This document shows positions 24,339 to 32,553 of a DNA stretch of 49,511 nucleotides, in pieces. Source of the DNA: DATEEW01 sp035273665 (lineage in GTDB: Bacteria; Pseudomonadota; Gammaproteobacteria; Burkholderiales; SG8-39); assembly GCA_035273665.1 (NCBI GenBank), contig DATEOW010000019.1:1-49511 (forward strand), given 5' to 3'. The notes beneath the pieces are model-generated. The model did no database searches, was not told where the DNA came from, and saw only the letters and a program-made list of their open reading frames with translations. Numbering within the stretch: position 1 is the stretch's first letter; the number at the start of each line of letters is the position of its first letter. Position numbers and translations under genes: made by a program.

Positions 24339-25753
24339 CACGTCAGCCTCTCGGGAACAGGTTTGGTCTTGTCCATTCGGCTGTACCAAGGCATCAGCGC
24401 GAAGAACGCGAAATAAATGAACATGCAAATCTGCGCAACCAGGGTACGAGTGTCGGTCGGGGCCAACACGCCCAGGTAGCCGAGGACGAAGAAGCTGATG
24501 ACCAGCAACGCAAGCGCAATCTTGTAGATGGGGCCTTTGTAGCGAATCGATTTCACCGCGCTTTGGTCCAGCCAAGGTAGCAGGAAGAAAATCAGCACGG
24601 AGACGCCCATCAAAATCACGCCCCAGACCTTTGCGTCGAGCTTTAACGGTCCCCCGATCATGCCGATAATCACGATACCGCCGATGACCAATGCAGCGAT
24701 CTTGCATCCCGCGCGGCGCGCACGGAAGAAACTCAGGACAGCCAGTAATGCGACAAAGGCCGCGAGGAACCACATGACATTCTCAGTGGTGGCCCGCAAG
24801 ATCGAATAGAAGGGCGTGAAGTACCACACGGGCGCGATATGCGCGGGGGTCTTGAGCGAGTCGGCCGGAATGAAGTTGTTGTACTCGAGAAAGTAGCCGC
24901 CCATCTCCGGCGCGAAGAAGAGCACCAACGAGAACACCAACAGGAACACTGCAACGCCGAACGCGTCCTTCACCGTGTAATAGGGATGGAAGGGAATCAT
25001 GTCGTAGCCGTGACCGGTTTTCGGGTCGATGTTCTTTTTGACTTCGATGCCGTCGGGGTTGTTGGATCCTGTTTCATGCAGCGCCATTAAATGCGCCACA
25101 ACCAACCCGAGCAAGACGAGTGGTATTGCGATCACGTGGAGCGCGAAGAAGCGGTTCAAGGTCGCGTCAGACACGACATAGTCGCCACGAATCCACAGCG
25201 ATAGTTCTTCACCGACCACCGGGATTGCGCTGAACAGATTCACGATGACCTGAGCGCCCCAATACGACATTTGACCCCAGGGAAGCAGGTAACCGAAAAA
25301 GGCTTCGGCCATGAGGCACAAGAAAATCAGCACACCGAAAATCCAGGTCAGTTCCCGCGGATTGCGGTAGGACCCGTACAGCAAGGCGCGGAACATGTGC
25401 AGATAAACGACGATGAAGAAAAACGAGGCGCCCGTCGAGTGCATGAGCCGGATCAGCCAGCCCCAAGACACCTCGCGCATGATCGTGCCTTCGACCGAAG
25501 CGAAAGCTAACGCCGCATCGGGCTTGTAATACATGGTGAGGAAAATACCGGTGATGATCTGATTGACCAGCACGAGTAAGGCGAGCGAGCCGAAGTAATA
25601 CCAAAAGTTGAAATTTTTGGGCGCGTAGTACTCGGCGACTTGCGAGTTCCAGAGTACCGAAAGCGGAAAACGTTCGTCGATCCAGGCCAGGAAACGACCG
25701 CCTGTGGTGGTTGGTGGCACTTTGTCGGTGCTGAGCGGAGCAGAATTCGCCAT
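24338..25753 (-). CDS. petB: Cytochrome b subunit of the bc1 complex
   Basis: This 471-residue polytopic membrane protein carries two b hemes and oxidises quinol at the Qo site. The four heme-ligand histidines are in expected places: His105 and His119 in one helix, His206 and His221 in the next. The Qo motif is PVWY (308-311), the variant expected in beta/gammaproteobacteria. A segment of about 50 residues after the PVWY helix (about 322-375) adds two hydrophobic stretches compared with the mitochondrial-type subunit. It starts 2 nt after the petA stop. The gene is complete and intact. Confidence 0.96.
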   Translation of the reverse strand: MANSAPLSTDKVPPTTTGGRFLAWIDERFPLSVLWNSQVAEYYAPKNFNFWYYFGSLALLVLVNQIITGIFLTMYYKPDAALAFASVEGTIMREVSWGWLIRLMHSTGASFFFIVVYLHMFRALLYGSYRNPRELTWIFGVLIFLCLMAEAFFGYLLPWGQMSYWGAQVIVNLFSAIPVVGEELSLWIRGDYVVSDATLNRFFALHVIAIPLVLLGLVVAHLMALHETGSNNPDGIEVKKNIDPKTGHGYDMIPFHPYYTVKDAFGVAVFLLVFSLVLFFAPEMGGYFLEYNNFIPADSLKTPAHIAPVWYFTPFYSILRATTENVMWFLAAFVALLAVLSFFRARRAGCKIAALVIGGIVIIGMIGGPLKLDAKVWGVILMGVSVLIFFLLPWLDQSAVKSIRYKGPIYKIALALLVISFFVLGYLGVLAPTDTRTLVAQICMFIYFAFFALMPWYSRMDKTKPVPERLT

Positions 25754-25755
25754 GC

Positions 25756-26367
25756 TTATGCTCCCTGGGTGTCGTCGCCGATGAGAATCCGGCTTTCCGA
25801 CAGAAACTTATACGGCGGCACAATCAGATTTTCGGGCGCCGGCATGTTGGAATAAACGCGACCGGCGAAATCAAACTTCGAGCCGTGACAAGGACAGAAA
25901 AACCCGCCCGGCCAATCGGCGCCGAGTTTGTCGGGTTCCGCGCCCGCCGTTTTCGTGGTCGGCGAACAACCTAAGTGAGTGCAAATTCCCACCACGACCA
26001 TGTACTCGGGATTCTCGGAGCGGGTCTCGTTCTTCGCGTACTCGGGCTGATTCGGTTTTTCGGAAGCCGGATCGGCCAGTTTGCTTTCCACCGCTTTTAA
26101 GGAAGCGAGCATTTCGGGACTGCGTCGCAAAACCCACACCGGTTTGCCGCGCCATTCGAAAATGCGTTGTTCGCCCGGCGCCATACCCGAGATATCGGCT
26201 TCAATTGGCGCACCCGCCGCCCTGGCTTTTGCCGAGGGTTGCAAGCTCGAAATGAATGGCCATGCGGTCACCGCTGCCGCACCACCGCCGGCCGCACAGG
26301 TGGCCAACAAGATGGTGCGCCGGCCGTTGTCAGCCGGCTTATCGCCCGTTTGAGTGGGGTTGCTCAT
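25756..26367 (-). CDS. petA: Rieske iron-sulfur subunit of the bc1 complex
   Basis: The 203-residue product has a twin-arginine N-terminus (RR at 16-17) leading into a hydrophobic anchor that is Gly/Ala rich. The Rieske [2Fe-2S] ligands are CTHLGC (129-134) and CPCHGS (158-163). It shuttles between the Qo site and cytochrome c1, and is exported folded by Tat. The ATG at 26367 is chosen because AGGAG lies upstream and the Tat motif then falls near the N-terminus; an open frame to 26415 adds 16 hydrophobic residues and is not supported. It is the first gene of petABC behind a probable sigma-70 promoter. tatABC lies about 2 kb away. Confidence 0.96.
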   Translation of the reverse strand: MSNPTQTGDKPADNGRRTILLATCAAGGGAAAVTAWPFISSLQPSAKARAAGAPIEADISGMAPGEQRIFEWRGKPVWVLRRSPEMLASLKAVESKLADPASEKPNQPEYAKNETRSENPEYMVVVGICTHLGCSPTTKTAGAEPDKLGADWPGGFFCPCHGSKFDFAGRVYSNMPAPENLIVPPYKFLSESRILIGDDTQGA

Positions 26368-26424
26368 GAAGGAGAAGCTCCTGGGATTTGCGAGTAGAAG
26401 GAAAGCACAAAACAAACCGCCGGA

Positions 26425-26453
26425 TTATAGCGATTGGCCGCTCAAAATCCAAA
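26425..26453 (-). promoter_or_regulatory. Probable sigma-70 promoter of petABC
   Basis: On the minus strand TTGGAT (26448-26453), a 17-bp spacer and TATAAT (26425-26430) are about 58 bp before the petA ATG. The -10 is perfect; the -35 matches TTGACA in its first three bases only. Confidence 0.6.
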
Positions 26454-26493
26454 TTATTGCTGCTAACAGGCTGAATGCCTTAAGAAAACGCCG

Positions 26494-27240
26494 CTAGACA
26501 GGATTGTCGATATCGATGAAACGGTGATGCAAGCCGAATCGCTCAACCAAGTGGGCGCCCAAGGCCTGCACGCCATAACGCTCCGTCGCATGATGCCCGG
26601 CCGCAATAAACGCCACGCCGGACTCGCGAGCGAGATGGACGTGCTGTTCCGATATTTCTCCGGTCAGGTAGGCATCGACCCCGGCCGCCAAGGCGGTATC
26701 AAAGTAGCTTTGCGCGCCCCCGGTACACCACGCAAGGCGTCGAATCGGCGCCGCCGGTTCGCCGATCATGAGCGGCGCACGCCCAAGACGCGCGGTAATC
26801 CGCTCACCGAATTGCGCAAGCGTCGAAGGCTCTGCCATGCGGCCATGACAAACGAGATTCTGATCCCCTATTCGCCCCTCCTCGATTAGATCGAGGCGTG
26901 CAGCGAGTTGCGCGTTGTTGCCCAATTGAGGATGAAGATCCAGCGGTAAGTGGTAGGCGAATAGATTCAATCCGGCGTTTAACAATGCTTCGATGCGCCG
27001 CTTACGCGCGCCGACCAGCCGCTGATCTTCGCCTTTCCAAAAATAGCCATGGTGGACCAGAATGGCATCCGCTTTGTCACGACTTGCCGCTTCGATCAGC
27101 GCAGCGCTCGCGGTGACGCCGGTGATCACCCGTTCGATTTCCGCGCGGCCTTCCACCTGCAAACCGTTTGGGCAATAATCTCGTACTTGGGAGATATTCA
27201 GTAGCTGCTCTAGATAAAGAGCCAACTCGTCGCGTTGCAT
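26494..27240 (-). CDS. Nif3-like dinuclear metal-centre protein (YbgI family)
   Basis: This 248-residue protein has the hallmark metal-binding motifs: LVHHGYFW (His63, His64), DLHPQLGNN, and near the C-terminus AGHHATERYG. These line a dinuclear metal site in a toroidal hexamer. E. coli YbgI is called a GTP cyclohydrolase I type 2 homolog by automatic annotation, but its reaction is not settled. The N-terminus CPNGLQVEG is typical. It lies between petA and the divergent degQ-like gene, the usual place in betaproteobacteria. There is no export signal. Confidence 0.9.
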   Translation of the reverse strand: MQRDELALYLEQLLNISQVRDYCPNGLQVEGRAEIERVITGVTASAALIEAASRDKADAILVHHGYFWKGEDQRLVGARKRRIEALLNAGLNLFAYHLPLDLHPQLGNNAQLAARLDLIEEGRIGDQNLVCHGRMAEPSTLAQFGERITARLGRAPLMIGEPAAPIRRLAWCTGGAQSYFDTALAAGVDAYLTGEISEQHVHLARESGVAFIAAGHHATERYGVQALGAHLVERFGLHHRFIDIDNPV

Positions 27241-27341
27241 CGTCGTCGCTCGAATCTCGATAATGCCCTGGATTGTATCCGAGGCATCTGCCCACCCCTC
27301 AACATGCGGTCGATTTCAAAAACCGCTGAAACAGAAAAAAT

Positions 27342-28505
27342 ATGAGCTTGCATCGACTGTGGCTAATTTTTTGCCAGACCGCGACCGTCGCGCTGGGCGT
27401 CCTTTTTGTGGTGGTCACACTACGACCTGAATGGCTGGGCGCGAAACAAGGCGACGGTTTGGGCGAAGTCATCGTCAAGCAGAGCGCGCCCGAGTTGCTC
27501 ACCATCGCGAAACCCGCTTCCGGTTCCTATAGCGAAGCGGTACGCAAAGCCGCCCCTGCGGTCGTGAACATATTTACCTCGCGCAAGGTAAAACCCAACC
27601 GCCATCCTTTTATGGATGATCCGATGTTCCGCGAATTCTTCGGCGATCTGGACGAACAGCAAAGCAATAGCTTGGGCTCGGGCGTTATCGTCAATGAAAA
27701 AGGCTACGTCCTAACCAACAACCACGTGGTCGAAGGCATGGACGAAATCGAAGTACTGCTTGCCGACAATAGCCGGATGCCCGCAAAGGTTGTTGGAACC
27801 GATCCGGAGAGTGATCTTGCGGTGCTCAAAGTGGAATCGACCAAGGCGTTGCCGGCAATCGTGTTTGGTAGCTTGGACACCGTGCATGTGGGCGACGTCG
27901 TACTTGCCATCGGCAACCCCTTCGGCGTGGGTCAAACCGTCACATTAGGTATCGTGAGCGCTTTGGGCCGCACCCACTTGGGCATCAACACTTACGAAAA
28001 TTTCATTCAAACCGATGCGGCAATCAACCCGGGTAATTCAGGCGGCGCCTTGATCGATAGCGCCGGGACGCTCGTAGGCATCAACACCGCGATCTTCTCG
28101 CGCACCGGCGGGTCGCTTGGCATTGGCTTCGCCATACCGGTATCGACAGCCAAGCAAGTCATGGAACAGATTATCGAGACCGGGCAGGTCACGCGCGGTT
28201 TCATCGGCGTGCAAGCCGATGACATCACGCCGGAGATTCAGGACGCGTTCAAGCTTCCCGATATGCAAGGCACCATCGTCGCGGATGTCGTGAAAGGCGG
28301 TCCGGCAGCGGAAGCCGGCGTCAAAATACGCGATGTGCTGCTCATGATCGATGGCCGCCCCATCGAAGATGCGACCGCCATGCTGAATGTGGTTGCGGAG
28401 TTGAAGCCGGGCAGCCGTGTTCCGATCCGTCTGCGCCGCGACGGCAAGGAAATCGAAGTAGAAGTCGTCGTCGGACGCCGGCCAAGATTGTTAAGGCCAG
28501 ATTAA
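27342..28505 (+). CDS. Membrane-anchored HtrA serine protease (DegS/AlgW-like, one PDZ)
   Basis: This is a 387-residue periplasmic protease tethered by an N-terminal helix (about 6-26) with no obvious cleavage site. The trypsin-like domain has the full triad His128 (NNHVV), Asp158 (SDLAVL) and Ser233 (GNSGGAL). Only one PDZ domain follows (about 280-375), so it fits the DegS/AlgW class that starts RseA/MucA cleavage in the sigma-E response, although betaproteobacterial proteins here are often labelled DegQ. No sigma-E or anti-sigma genes are present. Divergent from the Nif3 gene, it converges on tatC with 4 nt between stops and no terminator. Confidence 0.92.
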   Translation: MSLHRLWLIFCQTATVALGVLFVVVTLRPEWLGAKQGDGLGEVIVKQSAPELLTIAKPASGSYSEAVRKAAPAVVNIFTSRKVKPNRHPFMDDPMFREFFGDLDEQQSNSLGSGVIVNEKGYVLTNNHVVEGMDEIEVLLADNSRMPAKVVGTDPESDLAVLKVESTKALPAIVFGSLDTVHVGDVVLAIGNPFGVGQTVTLGIVSALGRTHLGINTYENFIQTDAAINPGNSGGALIDSAGTLVGINTAIFSRTGGSLGIGFAIPVSTAKQVMEQIIETGQVTRGFIGVQADDITPEIQDAFKLPDMQGTIVADVVKGGPAAEAGVKIRDVLLMIDGRPIEDATAMLNVVAELKPGSRVPIRLRRDGKEIEVEVVVGRRPRLLRPD

Positions 28506-28509
28506 GCGC

Positions 28510-29271
28510 TTATTCCGCCTGCGTACTTTCGTCCCAACCATCGTGCTTCTGCGGCTTGCCCGCGAAGCGCGCCAGGATGATGCCCAGCTCGTAGAGCAGC
28601 CAGAGTGGTATCGCAAGCAGGCACTGCGAAATCACATCAGGCGGCGTAAAGATTGCGCCGATCACAAAGGCGCCGACGATTACATAGGGCCGCGCGTTTT
28701 TCAGCGTCTGAATAGATACGATCCCGGCACGCACCAGCACAATAACCACCACTGGGACCTCGAAGGTCACGCCGAAAGCCATAAAAGTCGTCAGCGCAAA
28801 ACCAAAATACTTTTCGATGTCGGTCATCCACGCAACGCCTTCCGGTGCGATGGAGCTCATGAATTGGAACACGACCGGAAACACCAGAAAATAGGCGAAA
28901 GCCATGCCGACAAGAAAGAGCAGAAAGCTCGCTATTACCAAGGGCAGCACTAGCCGCTTCTCGTGCATGTACAAACCAGGCGCCACAAAAGCCCATATTT
29001 GATAAAGCACGACGGGCAAGGCCAGAACAAACCCCGCAACCGCTGCGACTTTGATTGGCACGAGGAAGACGCCTACGACATCAGTCGCAATCATCTGGCC
29101 GCCCGCAGGCAATGCGGCCAGCATCGGCTCGGCGAACCACGCGTAAAGCGTCTGCGACGTCGGCCATCCAAAGGCGACAATCAGAAACATAAGCAGCACG
29201 GCACCCATCGCCTTCATCAAACGCGAGCGCAGTTCGACCAGATGGGAAAGGAAGCCTTCTTGCGTATTCAT
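28510..29271 (-). CDS. tatC: TatC, core receptor of the twin-arginine translocase
   Basis: This 253-residue protein has six predicted membrane helices and the conserved N-terminal motif SHLVELRSRLMKA, used in recognising the RR signal. The internal FELPVVV-like motif appears as VTFEVPVVVIVLV. It binds Tat signal peptides with TatB and recruits TatA oligomers. Its start overlaps the tatB stop by 4 nt (ATGA). The last gene of tatABC, it converges on the HtrA gene. A client, the Rieske protein, is encoded nearby. Confidence 0.95.
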   Translation of the reverse strand: MNTQEGFLSHLVELRSRLMKAMGAVLLMFLIVAFGWPTSQTLYAWFAEPMLAALPAGGQMIATDVVGVFLVPIKVAAVAGFVLALPVVLYQIWAFVAPGLYMHEKRLVLPLVIASFLLFLVGMAFAYFLVFPVVFQFMSSIAPEGVAWMTDIEKYFGFALTTFMAFGVTFEVPVVVIVLVRAGIVSIQTLKNARPYVIVGAFVIGAIFTPPDVISQCLLAIPLWLLYELGIILARFAGKPQKHDGWDESTQAE

Positions 29272-29594
29272 CTTTTTTCCCGAGGATCGTGTTGCGTCAG
29301 GTCCGGCGAAGCGATCTTGCGCAACTCGTCCACCTCTTCATGCATGCTGCGTCCGACTTGTTGGACGTCTTGCTCCACCGATTGGGCAGCGTCCTTGAAT
29401 TCGTCGCGCATCTTGCGCAAATCATCGAGTTCGATTTCGCGGTTGATGTCCGCCTTGACGTCGCTGACATAGCGCTGCATGCGACCGAACAAATGCCCGG
29501 CTGTGCGAGCCACTCGCGGCAATCGTTCGGGACCGATCACGACCAAGGCGACGATCCCGATAACGAACAGTTCGGAAAAACCGATATCGAACAT
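29268..29594 (-). CDS. tatB: TatB, twin-arginine translocase subunit
   Basis: This 108-residue protein has one N-terminal membrane helix (MFDIGFSELFVIGIVALVVI), a GPERLP hinge and a long charged amphipathic helix, the standard TatB plan. It forms the signal-binding complex with TatC. It is separated from tatA by 61 nt that contain a terminator-like hairpin, whereas it overlaps tatC, so TatB and TatC should be made together and below TatA. Confidence 0.95.
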   Translation of the reverse strand: MFDIGFSELFVIGIVALVVIGPERLPRVARTAGHLFGRMQRYVSDVKADINREIELDDLRKMRDEFKDAAQSVEQDVQQVGRSMHEEVDELRKIASPDLTQHDPREKR

Positions 29595-29609
29595 AAATTA
29601 GAAGCGCAC

Positions 29610-29633
29610 AAAAAAACGCCGGGTTCCCCCGGC
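29610..29633 (-). terminator. Intrinsic terminator between tatA and tatB
   Basis: On the minus strand, GCCGGG-GGAA-CCCGGC followed by GTTTTTTTG has the form of a classical Rho-independent terminator. It lies 22 nt after the tatA stop and 15 nt before the tatB ATG. Partial readthrough would give more tatA than tatBC transcript. Confidence 0.85.
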
Positions 29634-29655
29634 ATCTTTGATCGGTGCGCTGCGA

Positions 29656-29880
29656 TTAAGCCTTCGTGTTGGATTCTTGTTTAGAGTCCACGTCGATCGT
29701 TCGACCGTCGATCTGCTGCGTCTTGGCTGCAGAGGCGTTCGAATCTTCGCGCATCCCATCCTTAAAACCTTTGACGGCGCCGCCCAGATCAGCGCCCATA
29801 TTGCGGAGCTTCTTGGTGCCGAAAACCATCATGACGATCAACAATACGATCAGCCAGTGCCAGATGCTGAAAGAACCCAT
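29656..29880 (-). CDS. tatA: TatA, pore-forming translocase subunit
   Basis: This 74-residue protein has the TatA plan: short hydrophobic helix (SIWHWLIVLLIVMMVFG), hinge FGTKKLRNMGADLGGAVKGFKDG, and charged tail. The FGxKKL signature separates it from TatB. AAGGAG lies 6 nt before the ATG, a strong site that fits the need for high TatA levels. The upstream HIT gene ends 11 nt away, so tatA is probably read from the his-HIT transcript and possibly also its own promoter. A terminator follows its stop. Confidence 0.95.
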   Translation of the reverse strand: MGSFSIWHWLIVLLIVMMVFGTKKLRNMGADLGGAVKGFKDGMREDSNASAAKTQQIDGRTIDVDSKQESNTKA

Positions 29881-29891
29881 TTGCCGCTCCT

Positions 29892-30248
29892 TTAAGTTCT
29901 GGAAATCATCGGCGGCAACTTCTGCGGACCGCCGAGTACATGCATGTGAAGATGATACACCTCTTGCCCACCCACTCTTCCGGTCTGGACGATGCTCCGA
30001 AAGCCGTCGGTTGCACCCTGTTCCACCGCGATTTTGGGGGCCAAGAGCAACATTTTCCCGAGCACCTGCTGGTGACTGCTATCGCATTCGGCAAGCGAAG
30101 CGACATGAAGTTTCGGAATTAATAACACATGTACCGGTGCCAGCGGATGAATGTCATGAAAAGCGAGCACCTCTTCATCTTCATAGACCTTTTTCGCGGG
30201 AATTTCGCCCCGAACAAGTTTGCAAAACAAGCAGTTCGCATCGTACAT
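29892..30248 (-). CDS. HIT-family nucleotide-binding protein
   Basis: This 118-residue HINT-type protein has the zinc/N-terminal CLFCKLVRGEIPAKKVYED and the catalytic His triad HLHMH near residues 99-103, followed by VLGG. HINT enzymes hydrolyse purine nucleoside phosphoramidates; the physiological substrate is unknown. It sits 8 nt after hisE and 11 nt before tatA, a conserved spot in betaproteobacteria, and is probably part of the long his-HIT-tat transcript. Confidence 0.93.
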   Translation of the reverse strand: MYDANCLFCKLVRGEIPAKKVYEDEEVLAFHDIHPLAPVHVLLIPKLHVASLAECDSSHQQVLGKMLLLAPKIAVEQGATDGFRSIVQTGRVGGQEVYHLHMHVLGGPQKLPPMISRT

Positions 30249-30256
30249 GGCGTATT

Positions 30257-30610
30257 TCAGCTTTCTTCCCGGCGGGAACGGTCCTCGTCCTTGCGCGCCG
30301 CCTTCTCATCCAACCCGGACAAACCTTCACGACGGGCCAGTTCGCCCAGCACGTCCTGCGGCCGCAGACCATAGTGGGCCAAGCCCACGAGGCAATGAAA
30401 CCAGAGGTCGGCCATTTCGGCCACAATCCGGGCGCGATCTCCGTCTTTCGCCGCCATGACAGTCTCGGTCGATTCCTCGCCTATCTTTTTGAGGATGGCG
30501 TCTTCACCCTTATGTAGCAACCGGGCGACGTAGGAACGATCCGGATTGCCGCCCCGGCGGCTTTCGATGACTTGGGCAAGGCGGCTCAGCACATCTTCCG
30601 TATCACTCAT
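30257..30610 (-). CDS. hisE: Phosphoribosyl-ATP pyrophosphatase
   Basis: This 117-residue MazG-like all-helical protein removes pyrophosphate from phosphoribosyl-ATP, step two of histidine synthesis. The motif KIGEESTETVMAAKDGD with a later EMADLWFHCLV provides the Mg-binding acidic residues. It is separate from hisI rather than fused as in E. coli. Its start overlaps hisI by 8 nt. The C-terminal tail is unusually Arg/Glu-rich. Confidence 0.95.
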   Translation of the reverse strand: MSDTEDVLSRLAQVIESRRGGNPDRSYVARLLHKGEDAILKKIGEESTETVMAAKDGDRARIVAEMADLWFHCLVGLAHYGLRPQDVLGELARREGLSGLDEKAARKDEDRSRREES

Positions 30611-30989
30611 TTTTATACATATCCTGTGGGTCTTTGAGGGGCGCTTCTGTCACGATCCATTGGTCATCCACCAACCGGCGAAAAAAACAGCGCTCGCGGC
30701 CCGTATGGCACGCTACCCCGCCGATCTGCTCGATTTGCAGCAAGATAACGTCCGCATCGCAATCCATCCGAATTTCAAGGACGCGCTGAAAATGACCCGA
30801 TTCTTCGCCCTTCTGCCACCGTTTTTTGCGTGACCGGGAGTAATAAACGGCTTGCCCCGTCTTTGCCGTTTCCTCCAGTGTCGCCCGATCCATCCAGGCG
30901 AACATGAGCACCTTTGCGCTCCGGTGGTCTTGCGCAATGACCGGGACAAGGCCATCTGCGTCATAGGCGATGTCGTCGAGCCAGCTCAT
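30603..30989 (-). CDS. hisI: Phosphoribosyl-AMP cyclohydrolase
   Basis: This 128-residue zinc enzyme opens the adenine ring of PR-AMP (step three). The metal ligands are visible: acidic run MDCDAD (Asp76, Cys77, Asp78, Asp80) and CHTGRERC (Cys94, Cys101). It is the stand-alone form, not fused with HisE. Its ATG overlaps the hisF stop by 4 nt and its stop overlaps hisE by 8 nt, so translation is tightly coupled. Confidence 0.96.
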   Translation of the reverse strand: MSWLDDIAYDADGLVPVIAQDHRSAKVLMFAWMDRATLEETAKTGQAVYYSRSRKKRWQKGEESGHFQRVLEIRMDCDADVILLQIEQIGGVACHTGRERCFFRRLVDDQWIVTEAPLKDPQDMYKNE

Positions 30990-31744
30990 AGACGCACTTC
31001 AATGCCGCGATCGGCCAGTAATTGTTTTGCCTGGCCCACAGTGAATTCGCCGAAATGGAAAATGCTCGCGGCGAGCACAGCGTCGGCATGGCCTTGCAGA
31101 ATGCCTTCCGCCAAATGCTCGAGATTGCCCACGCCGCCGCTCGCGATCACCGGAATGTCTACGGCGTCACTCACGGCGCGGGTCAGACCAAGGTCGAACC
31201 CTTCTCTGGTGCCATCCCGATCCATGCTGGTCAACAAAATTTCTCCTGCGCCGAGGCTCTGTGCTTTACGCGCCCAGTCTACTGCATCAAGCCCGGCAGC
31301 CTTGCGTCCGCCGTGAGTGAACACTTCCCATCGGTCGCCGGACCGCTTGGCGTCGATGGCTACTACGATACATTGGGAACCGTAACGTTCGGCGGCATCG
31401 AAGACCAGTTGGGGGTCGTTCACAGCGGAGGTGTTCATCGAGACTTTGTCGGCCCCGGCGTTCAGGAGGCGCCTAACGTCTTCTACCTTGCGCACGCCGC
31501 CGCCTACGGTGAGCGGAATGAAAACTTGGGCTGCGACTTCTTCGATGACATGGAGAATGAGATCTCGATCATCCGAACTCGCTGTGATGTCGAGGAAAGT
31601 CAGTTCATCGGCGCCCTGTTCGTCGTAACGACGCGCGATCTCGACCGGATCGCCGGCGTCGCGCAACTCGACAAAATTGACGCCTTTGACGACACGACCG
31701 CTCGTGACGTCCAGACAGGGGATGATTCGCTTGGCAAGCGCCAT
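30986..31744 (-). CDS. hisF: Imidazole glycerol phosphate synthase, cyclase subunit
   Basis: This 252-residue (beta/alpha)8 barrel takes ammonia from HisH through the barrel to make imidazole glycerol phosphate and AICAR. Catalytic Asp12 (CLDV) and Asp131 (VVAIDAK) are present, as are the phosphate-binding GGGVR and IASGGVGN loops. It is 14 nt after hisA and overlaps hisI. An open frame antisense (31022-31762) is a shadow. Confidence 0.97.
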   Translation of the reverse strand: MALAKRIIPCLDVTSGRVVKGVNFVELRDAGDPVEIARRYDEQGADELTFLDITASSDDRDLILHVIEEVAAQVFIPLTVGGGVRKVEDVRRLLNAGADKVSMNTSAVNDPQLVFDAAERYGSQCIVVAIDAKRSGDRWEVFTHGGRKAAGLDAVDWARKAQSLGAGEILLTSMDRDGTREGFDLGLTRAVSDAVDIPVIASGGVGNLEHLAEGILQGHADAVLAASIFHFGEFTVGQAKQLLADRGIEVRL

Positions 31745-31758
31745 ATCAATACGCCGGT

Positions 31759-32526
31759 CTAGGCTTCCGCGACGTCTAGGCCATCCTCACCGTTTAACTC
31801 GTCTGCGAGAGCTTGCGCCGCTTTAAAGTCGATGGTGCCTTCATAAACCGCACGGCCGGTTATCACGCCCATGATGCCCTCGCTTTCCACATCGCAGAGC
31901 GCATGAATGTCCTTTAAATCGGTCAAACCACCGCTCGCGATGACCGGAATACGCAGATTGCGTGCGAGTGCGACGGTCGCCTCAATGTTGATACCCGATA
32001 ACATTCCGTCACGACCAATGTCGGTATATAGAATCGCTTCGACGCCGTAGTCCTCGTATTTCTTGGCGAGATCGATGACATCGTGGCCGGTCATTTTCGA
32101 CCATCCTTCCACTGCGACCTTGCCCTCCTTGGCATCGAGCGCCACGACGATGTGGCCGCCGAAGGCCGAACAGGCATCGTGAAGAAACCCCGGGTTTTTA
32201 ACCGCCGCGGTACCGATTACCACATAGCTGACCCCGGCATCGATATACCGCTCGATGGTGTCCAAATCGCGAATACCACCGCCGAGTTGGATGGGTAAAT
32301 CCTCACCTACCGCCGCCACAATTTGCTTGATGACGACCTCGTTCTTGGGTTTGCCGGCGACGGCGCCGTTGAGATCCACTACATGCAGGCGCCGGGCGCC
32401 CTGCGCAAGCCAGTGCCTAGCCATGCCGACAGGGTCTTCTGAGAAGATGGTCGCATCGCTCATGTCGCCCTGCTTGAGGCGCACGCAACGGCCGTCCTTG
32501 ATGTCGATCGCGGGGATTATGACCAT
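31759..32526 (-). CDS. hisA: ProFAR isomerase
   Basis: This 255-residue half-barrel-duplicated enzyme performs the Amadori isomerisation of ProFAR to PRFAR. Catalytic Asp8 (IPAIDIKDG) and Asp131 (VVALDAKEG) are both present, with GGGIR and IASGGLT phosphate loops. It shares ancestry with HisF, which follows. The gap to hisH is 27 nt. Confidence 0.97.
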   Translation of the reverse strand: MVIIPAIDIKDGRCVRLKQGDMSDATIFSEDPVGMARHWLAQGARRLHVVDLNGAVAGKPKNEVVIKQIVAAVGEDLPIQLGGGIRDLDTIERYIDAGVSYVVIGTAAVKNPGFLHDACSAFGGHIVVALDAKEGKVAVEGWSKMTGHDVIDLAKKYEDYGVEAILYTDIGRDGMLSGINIEATVALARNLRIPVIASGGLTDLKDIHALCDVESEGIMGVITGRAVYEGTIDFKAAQALADELNGEDGLDVAEA

Positions 32527-32553
32527 CGCTTTACGCGCGGAAGGAAGAGGGAA

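Noticed and set aside
24339..24773. Long N-terminal extension of petC
   Set aside because: It reads petB in a different frame; the signal peptide and TGATG overlap place the true start at 24338.
31022..31762. 246-codon frame antisense to hisF
   Set aside because: Shadow of hisF; no recognisable product.
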